Positions 41,632-51,262 are shown, counted from the first letter of the stretch. The stretch is DNA of 64,000 nucleotides from Methylomonas sp. AM2-LC (GCF_039904985.1 NZ_CP157005.1:558001-622000); one strand, 5' to 3'. Translations and numbers: made by a program. The notes: generated by a model not told the origin, from the sequence alone.

Positions 41632-42549
41632 TTATTTTGAACGGATTTTTGTATACCAGGACTTTATAAGTGGTAAGCCTTTATACACGGACCAATTCCA
41701 AATAAAACCACCGCTTTGTTTGATAAGGGTCCATATTGCTTTAAGAACATCCTCACCACCTATATCTCTGAATTTACCTTCCACATACACACTCCATTGC
41801 ATATAGCGTTCACCTTGTGAATTAATAAAGGCTTTTTCAAAAAACCACATTTCAAGTATCGAAACAATCCACATAAAAGCAAACGAAATAGCCATGCCTG
41901 CGCCTGCAATAATGACCAACCATGCAAACATTGGATTAAGCTTGGTTAGCCACCAGGAAAGAATATCTACCAGCAAAAACATATACGGCATGCCAATGGC
42001 GATAGATTTGTATTTAATGGTACTGGTTTCAGTGAAACTGAAAATCAGGCCGACAAACATAAAAATAAAACCTATACCAAACAGATGGATATGCGAAACT
42101 CTGGTTAGTGAGCCAAAGGTAGCGCCTTGATCCTCTTTGGTTAACTCTTTCAATACTTTAAAATCGCTCAGATCAGGAATTGCGGCATCTTTGTTGTGAC
42201 ACATTACGCAACGTTCTTGTATGATTTTTTCAGTACCAGAGTCGGCATATTCATCCTGATCGGCGCCATCACGTACCCATTGGATAATCACAAAACGCTC
42301 TTGTTCTGAGGCATTGTCCTTCATAGAGCCATTCAGCTTGGTTTCTATCATAGAGCCCGAGCGGTTGCCATAATAACTATAAACAATGTCATCAATTGAT
42401 AACCCGAATTTGCCATCGGCCATGCCGTGGGTAAACATGATTTGAATTATTGCAACCAGATATCCGACTGCGACCGTAGAAAGATAGCCGGTGAATAAAA
42501 TTTTAACCGGCGTATCCAATTGTTTTAACGATGAGAATTCGCGTGCCAT
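41632..42549 (-). CDS. Multi-spanning membrane protein with one c-type haem site
   Basis: 305 residues. Helix 1 is at about 16-38, then a periplasmic region of about 110 residues carries C114-V-M-C117-H118, a single covalent haem c site. About four further helices follow from 150, containing His in SHIHLFGIGF that could bind another cofactor. A C-terminal soluble tail follows. Unlike most mono-haem cytochromes c it is embedded in a polytopic protein. I do not recognise the family; it suggests a membrane electron-transfer role. It is monocistronic with its own terminator. Confidence 0.8.
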   Translation of the reverse strand: MAREFSSLKQLDTPVKILFTGYLSTVAVGYLVAIIQIMFTHGMADGKFGLSIDDIVYSYYGNRSGSMIETKLNGSMKDNASEQERFVIIQWVRDGADQDEYADSGTEKIIQERCVMCHNKDAAIPDLSDFKVLKELTKEDQGATFGSLTRVSHIHLFGIGFIFMFVGLIFSFTETSTIKYKSIAIGMPYMFLLVDILSWWLTKLNPMFAWLVIIAGAGMAISFAFMWIVSILEMWFFEKAFINSQGERYMQWSVYVEGKFRDIGGEDVLKAIWTLIKQSGGFIWNWSVYKGLPLIKSWYTKIRSK

Positions 42550-42631
42550 AGGAAAGGGTGTAGGTAAGTCGAGGAGTTTTGATTATAGCCCTATACCTTA
42601 AGAATACACGCTAAAAAATGAGAATTTTAAG

Positions 42632-42664
42632 CAAAAAAAAAGGCTCTTTAAAAAGAGCCTTTTT
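42632..42664 (-). terminator. Terminator after the cold-shock gene
   Basis: A 12-base A/T-capped stem (42637-42648 with 42653-42664) and short loop lie 18 bases downstream of the cold-shock gene on the minus strand, followed by a long T-run. Confidence 0.92.
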
Positions 42665-42682
42665 CACCGGAGTTTTTAGCGC

Positions 42683-42886
42683 TTATTTGGCTTGAACATT
42701 CGCGGCAGTCAAACCTTTAGGACCCGATTCAATATCAAACTGAACGGATTGACCAGGAGATAAGGTTTTAAATCCCTCGCCGAGAATCACCGAGTGGTGA
42801 ACAAAAACATCCTCGCTACCTTCAGATGGCTGGATAAAGCCAAACCCTTTGGTATTGTTAAACCACTTCACTGTACCTATTGCCAT
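42683..42886 (-). CDS. cspA: Cold-shock-domain protein
   Basis: 67 residues, one OB-fold. RNP1 (KGFGFI) and RNP2 (VFVHHSVI) are intact, so it binds single-stranded RNA or DNA. It is one of the CspA-family paralogues; the exact letter cannot be assigned. The leader upstream on the minus strand is long, which is usual for csp genes. Confidence 0.95.
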   Translation of the reverse strand: MAIGTVKWFNNTKGFGFIQPSEGSEDVFVHHSVILGEGFKTLSPGQSVQFDIESGPKGLTAANVQAK

Positions 42887-43218
42887 TTACAAAACTCCTA
42901 CAAAATAAAACTGATGACTACTCAGAAGCAAAATATTGACATCCTGTGTGTTTAATTGCACGGGTTATACTCAACATTTAGTATCCAAGAGCCAATAATT
43001 GTACTGGGATTTAATGCGCTTTGCTACGTCATGTGTAGCAATTACCGTGCTATTTGCTTAACAAATTAAGCAGTAAAAGACAAAATTTTCCGGTTTATCA
43101 ATTGGTTTTGAAGTCTTTGTGAGAATGGATTGCATTCTCAATCATAAGCAATTTTCTTCACTCTATTGAGTGCCCAAGTATTTAAAAATACCAGAATAGT
43201 ATTATTCATCACGACTGG
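42887..43218. other. Intergenic region cspA / clpB
   Basis: 332 bases of divergent spacer. The cspA ribosome-binding site (TAGGAG on the minus strand, near 42895-42900) lies at its left end. The left part should hold the cspA promoter and its leader; the clpB heat-shock promoter begins at its right border. I see no gene in it. Confidence 0.5.
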
Positions 43219-43247
43219 CTTGAAAATAGGCCGATTTCCCCCCACTT
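43219..43247 (+). promoter_or_regulatory. Sigma-32 (RpoH) heat-shock promoter of clpB
   Basis: CTTGAAA (43219-43225) is a perfect sigma-32 -35 element. After 14 bases comes CCCCACTT (43240-43247), close to the CCCCATNT -10 consensus. The start of clpB is 35 bases downstream. The spacing and both boxes fit. Confidence 0.88.
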
Positions 43248-43281
43248 TCATGTGTATATATAATTCATTGAGGTACCTTGT

Positions 43282-45855
43282 ATGCGCATGGATAAACTAA
43301 CCAGTAAATTTCAGATAGCTTTAGGCGATGCACAAAGCATTGCTTTAGGTAAAGATCATCAATTTATCGACCCGCTGCATGTTATGTTGGCACTCTTAGA
43401 TCAAGAGGGTGGTAGCATTCGCCCGTTGCTGATACAGACGGGCGTGCAGATCAATACCTTGCGCAAAGATTTACTACAGGAAATTGATCGTTTGGCAACA
43501 GTTTCGGGAGCGGGGGGGGATGTACAAATATCCGGCGAACTGTCACGAATACTAAATGTAACCGACAAATTAGCTCAAAAACGTCAGGATGCCTTTATTT
43601 CCAGCGAACTGTTTTTACTAGCCGCTTTAGAGAGCAAATCAACACTACAAAATTTATTAAAACGTGCCGGTGTTACGCCAACAGCTGTCGAAAAAGCCAT
43701 CGAAAATATGCGTGGCGGACAAAATGTGAACGATGCAAATGCTGAAGATCAGCGTCAGGCACTAAAAAAATACACCGTAAACTTAACTGAACTAGCTGAA
43801 CGCGGCAAATTGGATCCGGTCATTGGTCGGGATGATGAAATTCGTCGCACCATTCAGGTATTACAGCGACGTACCAAAAATAATCCAGTTTTAATTGGTG
43901 AACCAGGAGTAGGAAAAACCGCTATTGTCGAAGGATTGGCTCAGCGTATCGTCAATGGCGAAGTACCTGAAGGCATAAAAGGTAAACAATTGCTGTCGTT
44001 AGATATGGCTGCGTTGATAGCAGGTGCTAAATTCCGGGGTGAGTTTGAAGAGCGTTTGAAAGCCGTTCTAAACGATGTAGCCAAACAAGAAGGGCAAGTA
44101 ATTCTGTTTATTGACGAATTACATACCATGGTCGGCGCAGGTAAAGGAGAAGGAGCAATGGATGCCGGTAATATGCTGAAACCCGCTTTGGCTCGGGGCG
44201 AATTGCATTGTGTTGGTGCAACTACATTGAATGAATATCGACAATATATCGAAAAAGATGCGGCTCTAGAACGACGTTTCCAAAAAGTATTGGTTGATGA
44301 ACCCAGCGTAGAAGATACCGTGGCTATTTTGCGCGGTCTAAAAGAACGTTACGAAATACACCATAGTGTTGATATAACCGATCCAGCAATTGTGGCTGCA
44401 GCAACCTTATCGCACCGCTATATTTCCGACAGGCAATTACCTGACAAAGCCATAGACCTGATTGATGAAGCTGCCAGCCGTATTCGTATGGAAATGGACT
44501 CCAAGCCAGAAGCCATGGATAAACTGGATCGTCGCCTAATTCAGTTGAAAATTGAGCGCGAAGCGATGAAAAATGAAAACGATGCCGCTTCAAAAAAACG
44601 CTTGGAAACTTTACAGGTAGAAATTGCTGAATTGGAAAAAGAATATTCCGATTCCGAAGAAATCTGGAAAGCCGAAAAAGCGGCATTGCAAGGTACTGCT
44701 TCCATTAAAGAAAAACTGGAACAAGCACGTCTGGAACTAGAGGCGGCGCGGCGTAATCAAGATTACACGCGGATGTCCGAATTGCAATATGGCGAAATAC
44801 CCAAGTTGGAAAAAGAGCTGGATCTGGCCTCGCAAGCAGAAATGCAAGATACCCGATTGCTACGCAGTAAAGTCACCGAAGAGGAAATTGCCGAAATAGT
44901 CTCCAAATGGACAGGCATCCCCGTTTCCAAAATGATGGAAGGCGAACGTGATAAGTTGTTACGTATGGAAGACGAGCTGGGTAAGCGCGTTATTGGTCAG
45001 CAAGAAGCATTAAAAGCTGTCAGCAACGCCATTCGTCGTTCTCGAGCCGGATTATCGGATCCTAATCGCCCCAATGGCTCATTTTTATTCTTAGGACCAA
45101 CAGGGGTAGGTAAAACCGAATTGTGTAAAGCCTTGGCGGCGTTCATGTTCGATACCGAAGAGGCCATGATTCGGATTGATATGTCGGAATTTATGGAAAA
45201 GCATTCCGTTGCCCGTTTAATAGGTGCCCCCCCCGGTTATGTGGGTTACGAAGAAGGTGGATACCTGACTGAAGCCGTGCGTCGCAAACCCTATTCGGTT
45301 ATTTTGCTGGATGAAATTGAAAAAGCCCATCCAGATGTATTTAACATCTTGTTACAAGTGTTAGACGATGGCCGCCTGACAGACGGACAAGGACGAACAG
45401 TTGATTTTAGAAATACAGTCATTGTGATGACTTCCAATCTGGGGTCGCAGGTTATACAGGAATTGGCAGGCGAAACTAACTATGTCGCCATGAAAGATGC
45501 AGTGATGGACATAGTCGGGCAACATTTCCGACCAGAGTTTATCAATCGTATAGACGAAGCCGTGGTATTCCATCCATTAGATGAAAAGCAAATACGTGCT
45601 ATTAGCAAAATTCAGATTGATATGCTGGTTAGACGTTTGCAATCGCGTGATATTGGTTTTGAAATTAGTGAAGCAGCATTGGATATGCTAGGCGAAGCAG
45701 GGTTTGATCCGGTTTATGGTGCAAGGCCATTAAAACGCGCCATACAACGGCAATTAGAAAATCCGTTGGCCACTGAAATACTCGCCGGGCATTTTTTACC
45801 GGGCGAAGTAATTAAAGTTGATGTAGCAAATGATGGTTTAACCTTTAGTAAGTAA
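43282..45855 (+). CDS. clpB: Protein disaggregase ClpB
   Basis: Hsp100 AAA+ disaggregase working with DnaK. 857 residues. N domain at about 1-150; first AAA+ module with [10 protein letters not shown] near 205; a coiled-coil middle domain near 410-520 (rich in Glu/Lys/Leu); second module with [10 protein letters not shown] near 605 and [29 protein letters not shown] at 43270-43273 supports ATG 43282 over the in-frame ATG 43288. It is monocistronic behind a sigma-32 promoter. Confidence 0.98.
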   Translation: MRMDKLTSKFQIALGDAQSIALGKDHQFIDPLHVMLALLDQEGGSIRPLLIQTGVQINTLRKDLLQEIDRLATVSGAGGDVQISGELSRILNVTDKLAQKRQDAFISSELFLLAALESKSTLQNLLKRAGVTPTAVEKAIENMRGGQNVNDANAEDQRQALKKYTVNLTELAERGKLDPVIGRDDEIRRTIQVLQRRTKNNPVLIGEPGVGKTAIVEGLAQRIVNGEVPEGIKGKQLLSLDMAALIAGAKFRGEFEERLKAVLNDVAKQEGQVILFIDELHTMVGAGKGEGAMDAGNMLKPALARGELHCVGATTLNEYRQYIEKDAALERRFQKVLVDEPSVEDTVAILRGLKERYEIHHSVDITDPAIVAAATLSHRYISDRQLPDKAIDLIDEAASRIRMEMDSKPEAMDKLDRRLIQLKIEREAMKNENDAASKKRLETLQVEIAELEKEYSDSEEIWKAEKAALQGTASIKEKLEQARLELEAARRNQDYTRMSELQYGEIPKLEKELDLASQAEMQDTRLLRSKVTEEEIAEIVSKWTGIPVSKMMEGERDKLLRMEDELGKRVIGQQEALKAVSNAIRRSRAGLSDPNRPNGSFLFLGPTGVGKTELCKALAAFMFDTEEAMIRIDMSEFMEKHSVARLIGAPPGYVGYEEGGYLTEAVRRKPYSVILLDEIEKAHPDVFNILLQVLDDGRLTDGQGRTVDFRNTVIVMTSNLGSQVIQELAGETNYVAMKDAVMDIVGQHFRPEFINRIDEAVVFHPLDEKQIRAISKIQIDMLVRRLQSRDIGFEISEAALDMLGEAGFDPVYGARPLKRAIQRQLENPLATEILAGHFLPGEVIKVDVANDGLTFSK

Positions 45856-46206
45856 ATTGAATTAAAAATCAGTTCAATATTTGGGCTGATTAGTTAGATT
45901 GGCTTGGTTGGGCAGTGAGGTTACTGCTCAACAAGCCCTACAACAGTTTTTGCAAAACTAAAATTGCAAGCGTAATTGTGGAATATATAATCTTCATGAG
46001 GTTCATTGATAATATTTATTACCCTTCTTTTCACGGTTAGGATGCAAAGTTAACTTTTATCGCCAACCCCAACTTAAATTCAATACTTCACGTTCTTTCA
46101 AACATCATCAGTTTTATAAATGGTACGTCATTAAATAATGTCATTTAACAGTGGTTACGCGATCCATTATGGTGTGCCCTAACCCAACAATATGACGGAG
46201 ACGACA
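45856..46206 (+). other. Intergenic region after clpB with imperfect hairpin
   Basis: 351 bases. An imperfect long inverted repeat at about 45900-45937 (GGCTTG... with ...CAAGCC, containing a bulge) could be the clpB terminator, but no T-run follows directly. The rest shows no gene. The ribosome-binding site GGAG (46197-46200) for the next gene lies at its end. Confidence 0.45.
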
Positions 46207-47301
46207 ATGAAACGAATAACCCAATCTTGCGTGGCACTGCTGTTTGCTACGTTTGAGGCCTTAGCTGACGGCAACTCTAATTTCGAGGTGTTGACTAACT
46301 TGGAGACTGGGCCTGGCAATGTCACGGCTACGGCTAATGGCCGGATCATTATGAGCCAACACCAGTTTTATCAACCTCAATACACTGTGGTCGAATACAA
46401 GGATCAAACCTTGGTGCCGTTTCCCAATAAAGAAATGGTTGCGGCCGATTCAACGGCAGCGATCAAGCTCGACTCGGTATTAGGCATCCGTTCCGATAGC
46501 AATGGTATGGTCTGGATGCTGGACAACGGCATGCGCAGCGGGGTAGTACCCAAGTTGGTTGGCTGGAATACCAAAACCAACAAACTCCAGCGCTTAATTT
46601 ACTTGCCGGCACCCATTGCACCGAAGGATGCGTTTGTTAACGACTTTGCTTTGGATCTCAATCATAATCATGCTTTCATAAGCGATCCAGCCGGGGGTAA
46701 TAATGCAGGACTGATTGTGGTCAATCTTGTTACCGGGGCTGCCAGGCGGGTTTTAGAGGGACATGCTAGCGTCATACCGGAGAATATCGATTTGATCATC
46801 GACAACTCGCCAATTCAGGTCAAGACTGCCACTGGTGAGACCGTTCGGCCCCATATTGGCGTCAATCCGATCACCGAGGACTTAAATAATGAATGGGTGT
46901 ATTTTGGGCCTATGCACGGGCTAAGCCTTTATCGGATAAAAACAGCGGATTTGATCAACGAAAGCTTGAGCAAAACAGAACTGGCAGCCCGAGTTGAACG
47001 TTACAGTGATAAACCTATCTCAGATGGCATCAGTATTGACAAGGACAACAATATTTATCTCGGCGATCTAGCCAATAACGCCATTGGCGTGATAACGCCA
47101 GACCGCAGATATCAGCAATTGGCGCAATGTCCAAGATTATCTTGGGTAGATTCCTTCAGTTTTGGCAGCAATGGGCAATTGTATGCCGTTGTTAACCGCT
47201 TACATCGCTCGGCCATACTGAACGGCGGCGATGATCAATCTAAACCGCCCTATTTTCTTTTGAAGGTCAAAGCCTTAGCCGAAGGTCTGCCTGGACGTTA
47301 A
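46207..47301 (+). CDS. Major royal jelly protein/Yellow-family exported protein
   Basis: 364 residues from ATG 46207 (GGAG at 46197-46200; the frame also opens at 46192). A signal peptide ends EALA. The body has the six-bladed beta-propeller look of the MRJP/Yellow family: MVWMLDNGMR, VNDFALDLNHNHAFISD, LSLYRIKTADL, and DGISIDKDNNIYLGDL blades. It probably acts in the periplasm. In bacteria these proteins bind small molecules or act as lactonase-like enzymes; no activity is known here. Its 3' end overlaps the LysR gene by four bases. It lies at the edge of the pxm neighbourhood. Confidence 0.85.
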   Translation: MKRITQSCVALLFATFEALADGNSNFEVLTNLETGPGNVTATANGRIIMSQHQFYQPQYTVVEYKDQTLVPFPNKEMVAADSTAAIKLDSVLGIRSDSNGMVWMLDNGMRSGVVPKLVGWNTKTNKLQRLIYLPAPIAPKDAFVNDFALDLNHNHAFISDPAGGNNAGLIVVNLVTGAARRVLEGHASVIPENIDLIIDNSPIQVKTATGETVRPHIGVNPITEDLNNEWVYFGPMHGLSLYRIKTADLINESLSKTELAARVERYSDKPISDGISIDKDNNIYLGDLANNAIGVITPDRRYQQLAQCPRLSWVDSFSFGSNGQLYAVVNRLHRSAILNGGDDQSKPPYFLLKVKALAEGLPGR

Positions 47302-48233
47302 AAAAGTATTGCACTTGAGTCTATTTTCCGGCCTATCGAGCTAATCTGTTCGCGTAACCAACAGTGGGCCGGATCTTTTTCCCACAAGGGATGCCAAATC
47401 ATAGCTAAATTGTAGTCCGGCAAACTGACCGGTACGGGCCAGATATTAAGTGGCACCAGTTTCTGAAATGCTGTGGCCAACCGATAGGGTAAGGACAAAA
47501 TCATATCAGTCTGAGCAACGATTAAAGGTGCCGACAAGAAATGCGGCACTATGCAATTGATGCGACGCTCGACCCCTGACTCTGCCAATTTCTCGTCTAT
47601 GACACCCGCTTTATCGCCAGTTCTGGATATCAGCATATGCGAGGTTGCCAAATAATCCGCCAATGAGGGAGTCTCTTTAATTCGGGGGTGATTCTGACGA
47701 ATCACACAAGCCATGCGATCCATGAACAAATGGTCGCAGTTTAAATGCGCTGGTGGATTAAGTACCGAGGTAAAACCTAACACGACATCCAGACTGCCGT
47801 TTTCCAATTGCGATAACGGAAAAGAAGAATCTGTCCGTTTGATATGAATATCCACGCCAGGAGCAGATTGATCGATTAATTGGGATAGTTCGGGCAATAT
47901 TAGAAACTCCATGTAATCGGTCGCGGCGATGGTGAAACGGCGTTGACTGGATGCTGGATCGAAGGCTTGGGGCGTCTCAAGCAGCCGTTCCATTTCCTGT
48001 AAAAGACTGCGTACCGGCTCCACCAAAGCCAGCGCTAGCGCGGTTGGTTGCATGCCAGCAGGCGACTTAACCAATACAGGGTCATTCAGTTGCTGGCGCA
48101 AGCGGTGCAGCGTATGGCTCATCGCCGATTGCGTCACGAACATGCATTCCGCAGCGCGAGTGACATTGCGCTCCCGCATCAAAATATTGAAAGCCAGTAA
48201 GAGGTTTAAGTCGAAGGTGCGTAGATTGGCCAT
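47298..48233 (-). CDS. LysR-family transcriptional regulator
   Basis: 311 residues. The N-terminal HTH is at about 8-65 (FNILMRERNVTRAAECMFVTQSAMS begins the recognition region), followed by a type-2 periplasmic-binding-like effector domain. It resembles the NodD/NahR-type subgroup at the N-terminus (FDLNLLLAF). It is divergent from pxmABC, the classic arrangement for a LysR protein and its target. The effector is unknown. Confidence 0.9.
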   Translation of the reverse strand: MANLRTFDLNLLLAFNILMRERNVTRAAECMFVTQSAMSHTLHRLRQQLNDPVLVKSPAGMQPTALALALVEPVRSLLQEMERLLETPQAFDPASSQRRFTIAATDYMEFLILPELSQLIDQSAPGVDIHIKRTDSSFPLSQLENGSLDVVLGFTSVLNPPAHLNCDHLFMDRMACVIRQNHPRIKETPSLADYLATSHMLISRTGDKAGVIDEKLAESGVERRINCIVPHFLSAPLIVAQTDMILSLPYRLATAFQKLVPLNIWPVPVSLPDYNLAMIWHPLWEKDPAHCWLREQISSIGRKIDSSAILF

Positions 48234-48314
48234 AGGGAATACTCCTCAAAGATAACGGCTTCATACTAAATAAAAACTATATAAACCGCCATGAACAATC
48301 TTGATGAGACCAGA

Positions 48315-48324
48315 TGAAATTTCA
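48315..48324. promoter_or_regulatory. Palindrome between lysR and pxmA
   Basis: Perfect 10-base palindrome TGAAATTTCA in the divergent spacer, with related TTTCAC half-sites just downstream. It is a candidate binding site for the divergent LysR protein. Confidence 0.3.
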
Positions 48325-48366
48325 CCATTTCACAGCTCATGCATTTCCCCCTACCTTATACCCCGA

Positions 48367-48417
48367 GCGTGTCGATCAGCCATTAAGGTTTTAGGTTGCG
48401 ACTGGTTGACGACACGC
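48367..48417 (+). promoter_or_regulatory. Large dyad in the pxmABC leader
   Basis: GCGTGTCG (48367-48374) pairs perfectly with CGACACGC (48410-48417). After a single bulged A, TCAGCC (48376-48381) pairs with GGTTGA (48404-48409, one G-U). The result is a 14-pair stem with a 22-base loop, ending 53 bases before the pxmA start. It is either an operator dyad or, if transcribed, a strong 5'-leader RNA hairpin. No T-run follows. Confidence 0.6.
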
Positions 48418-48470
48418 CCAAATGTTCATGCGACGACTGTCGTTCACAAGACATCATAGGAGAATCTACT

Positions 48471-49223
48471 ATGTCCGCACAAATACCAATTTCAACGTTT
48501 AAACCGTACCGTGGCGAGAAAGTCCGGTTGGCTAGGGCCTACGATTATCTGATCCTGGTTTTGGCCCTGTTTTTATTTATAGGTTCGTTTCATCTGCATT
48601 TTGCCCTGACCGTCGGCGATTGGGACTTCTGGGTCGACTGGAAGGATAGGCAATGGTGGCCGTTGGTGACACCGTTAATTGGCATCACCTTTCCAGCAGC
48701 AGTTCAGGCAGTAATGTGGGATAAATTTCGACTGCCTTTTGGTGCAACCTTATGCATCGCCGCCTTATTGCTGGGCACTTGGGTTACCCGCGTATTTGCC
48801 TATCACTACTGGAATTATTTCCCCATCAATATGGTGTTGCCAGCGACCATGGTGCCCGGTGCTCTAGTACTAGACGCATTGTTGATGCTAACTAATAGCC
48901 TGACCATCACTTCAATTTTCGGCGGCGGCGCGTTTGCGCTTTTGTTTTACCCCACCAACTGGCCGATCTTCGGCATGTTTCATCAAGCGGTCGAATACCA
49001 CAACAGCCAACTCAGTGTGGCCGATTTATTCGGTTTCCAATATATCCGTACTGGCATGCCGGAATACCTGCGCATCATCGAGCGCGGTACATTGCGGACT
49101 TACGGCCAGTATGCGACACCGCTGTCTGCATTTTGTTCGGCGCTGCTGTGTTCGCTGATGTATCCGCTGTGGTGGCATATTGGCAAGTGGTTTGCCAGTA
49201 CCCGTTATTTGACCAAAATTTAA
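48471..49223 (+). CDS. pxmA: Divergent copper-monooxygenase subunit A (PxmA)
   Basis: 250 residues from ATG 48471; AGGAGAA at 48458-48464 sets the start, and the frame upstream to 48396 is not coding. It keeps the PmoA framework (GDWDFWVDWKDR, GITFPAAVQA, RTGMPEYLRIIERGTLRTYG) but differs at many positions from the window's own PmoA. The A-B-C gene order is diagnostic of pxm rather than pmo or amo. PxmA sequences belong with the unusual pmoA-like genes first reported in Crenothrix. The substrate of Pxm is not settled; expression under low oxygen has been reported in other methanotrophs. Confidence 0.95.
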   Translation: MSAQIPISTFKPYRGEKVRLARAYDYLILVLALFLFIGSFHLHFALTVGDWDFWVDWKDRQWWPLVTPLIGITFPAAVQAVMWDKFRLPFGATLCIAALLLGTWVTRVFAYHYWNYFPINMVLPATMVPGALVLDALLMLTNSLTITSIFGGGAFALLFYPTNWPIFGMFHQAVEYHNSQLSVADLFGFQYIRTGMPEYLRIIERGTLRTYGQYATPLSAFCSALLCSLMYPLWWHIGKWFASTRYLTKI

Positions 49224-49235
49224 GGGGGAGCCAAC

Positions 49236-50474
49236 ATGAAAACGTATTTTAAAACTTGGCTATTAGCCTTAATCGCACTCACTGTATTGTCCGGTTTGCC
49301 GGTGTCATCCGCCCAAGCCCATGGTGAAAAAGCCTTGGAACCCTTCATCAGGATGCGGACTATTCAATGGTATGACGTGCAGTGGTCCACGCAAAAATTC
49401 AACGTCAACGATGAAGTCAGCGTCAGCGGCAAGTTTCATGTCGCCGAAGATTGGCCGATCAGCGTGCCTAAGCCGGAAGCCAGCTTTTTGAATATTTCCA
49501 CCCCTGGGCCGGTAATGATTCGTACCGAACGGTATCTTAACGGCAAGCCGTGGACCAATTCGGTGGCCTTGGAACCGGGCGGCGATTACGACTTTAAGGT
49601 AGTCATGAAAGGCCGATTGCCAGGGCGTTATCACATCCACCCGTTTTTTAACATAAAAGACGCGGGGCAAGTCATGGGACCAGGTGTTTGGCTGGAAATC
49701 GGTGGAAATGCCGGCGACTTTAACAACACCATCAAAACCATCAACGGTGAAATGATCGACATGGAAAGTTTCGGCTTTGCCAATGGCGTGTTCTGGCACC
49801 TATTTTGGGGCGTTTTGGCCGCCGCCTGGCTATTATGGTGGGTGCGTCGGCCCTTATTCATCAGCCGCTATCGGATGCTGGATGCTGGCTTAGAGCATGA
49901 ACTGATTACGGCGCAGGATAAGTTAATTGCCAAGCTAGTGTTGGTTGGCGTACCCGTATTGGTGTTGGTTCTGAATGCCGTAACCGCCAATCGTTATCCG
50001 GATGCCATTCCACTACAAGCTGGATTGGATCAAATACTGCCGCTACCTGCGCAAGTCAATGCCGGAACCGTGAATGTTGATTTGTTAAAAGCGGAATACA
50101 ACGTCTCTCAGCGTGCAATGGTGCTGCAAGTCAAGGTCGACAATCGTAGCCAAGATGCGGTGCGGATTGGTGAGTTTTCCAGCTCTAACGTGCATTTCAT
50201 GAATGCCGAAATGTTTGGTGTTGGTTACGCCCCGAGCAAGGATGATGTCAGCAACAACGGCCTAAGCTTGAATGACAATTCACCGATTCAGCCTGGAGAG
50301 CAACGCACCGTCACCCTAGAAGTGCGTGATGCCGCCTGGGAGTCGGAGAAATTGGATGGTCTGATTCGTGATGCGGATTCCCGTCTGGGAGGCTTGCTGT
50401 TTCTTTACGATGACACGATGGGCAAACGTTATATTTCCAGCATTACTGCCGCCGTAATTCCAAAATTCATTTAA
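49236..50474 (+). CDS. pxmB: Divergent copper-monooxygenase subunit B (PxmB)
   Basis: 412 residues. GGAG at 49227-49230 supports ATG 49236. A signal peptide ends AQA, leaving mature His29 followed by GEK, matching PmoB His33. H133 and H135 (GRYHIHP) match His137 and His139 of PmoB, so the copper site is complete. At the position of PmoB His48 there is Gln44, and at the position of PmoB Leu72 there is His68. Two membrane helices lie near 180-200 and 230-250. It is 12 bases after pxmA. Confidence 0.95.
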   Translation: MKTYFKTWLLALIALTVLSGLPVSSAQAHGEKALEPFIRMRTIQWYDVQWSTQKFNVNDEVSVSGKFHVAEDWPISVPKPEASFLNISTPGPVMIRTERYLNGKPWTNSVALEPGGDYDFKVVMKGRLPGRYHIHPFFNIKDAGQVMGPGVWLEIGGNAGDFNNTIKTINGEMIDMESFGFANGVFWHLFWGVLAAAWLLWWVRRPLFISRYRMLDAGLEHELITAQDKLIAKLVLVGVPVLVLVLNAVTANRYPDAIPLQAGLDQILPLPAQVNAGTVNVDLLKAEYNVSQRAMVLQVKVDNRSQDAVRIGEFSSSNVHFMNAEMFGVGYAPSKDDVSNNGLSLNDNSPIQPGEQRTVTLEVRDAAWESEKLDGLIRDADSRLGGLLFLYDDTMGKRYISSITAAVIPKFI

Positions 50475-50488
50475 TCCAGGAGCAGAAC

Positions 50489-51262
50489 ATGGCTACTACT
50501 AGCGAAGACATTGTCTCAACCCAAGAAAACTCATCATCTCTACCTTGGTATTTGATAGACATTCCCAAATATTTAAAGGGCTTTGGCCTATTAACCGTCA
50601 TTTACGTTAGCTTACGACTCTATCAAGGCGCCTTTGCCGTAGAGCACGGTTTAGATTCTACCGAACCGGCCTTTGAGCAATACTGGATGCGGCTGTTTTA
50701 TATCGAAATGGTCATCATCGCCGCCGTCGCCAGCGGCTTTTGGGGCTATTTATGGCTCTCCCGCGACCGGCAATTGGATCAACTAGAACCCAAGGAAGAA
50801 ATTCGCCGCTATTTTACGTTGACGATGTGGATCAGCATTTACACTTTTGCCGTGTATTGGGCGGGCAGTTATTTTGCAGAGCAGGACAACTCCTGGCATC
50901 AGGTGGCAATCCGCGATACGCCGTTCACAGCCAATCACATCATCGAGTTTTACTTCAACTTCCCGCTGTATGTGATTCTGGGCGGTTGTGCCTGGCTGTA
51001 TGCCAGAACCCGCTTGCCATTATATGCCAAAGGCATTTCGTTACCGTTGACGCTGGCAGTATTTGGACCATTCATGATTTTGGTCAGTGTTGGCTTTAAT
51101 GAGTGGGGACATACCTTCTGGTTTCGCGAGGAATTCTTTGCAGCACCAATTCATTGGGGCTTTGTAATCGGTGTTTGGTTTGCACTAGGCGTAGGCGGCA
51201 TCTTGCTGCAAGGAGTTACCCGACTGATCGAGTTGCTTGATCAAATTGAAGATGTTGAATAA
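50489..51262 (+). CDS. pxmC: Divergent copper-monooxygenase subunit C (PxmC)
   Basis: 257 residues. AGGAG at 50478-50482 supports ATG 50489. All PmoC copper-ligand positions are kept: D-x3-H-x12-H in EQDNSWHQ...NHIIEF, and N-x3-H-x13-H in NEWGHTFWF...IHWGF. Five or six membrane helices. It is 14 bases after pxmB and closes the operon; the MFS gene follows after 28 bases without a terminator in between, so read-through is possible. Confidence 0.95.
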   Translation: MATTSEDIVSTQENSSSLPWYLIDIPKYLKGFGLLTVIYVSLRLYQGAFAVEHGLDSTEPAFEQYWMRLFYIEMVIIAAVASGFWGYLWLSRDRQLDQLEPKEEIRRYFTLTMWISIYTFAVYWAGSYFAEQDNSWHQVAIRDTPFTANHIIEFYFNFPLYVILGGCAWLYARTRLPLYAKGISLPLTLAVFGPFMILVSVGFNEWGHTFWFREEFFAAPIHWGFVIGVWFALGVGGILLQGVTRLIELLDQIEDVE

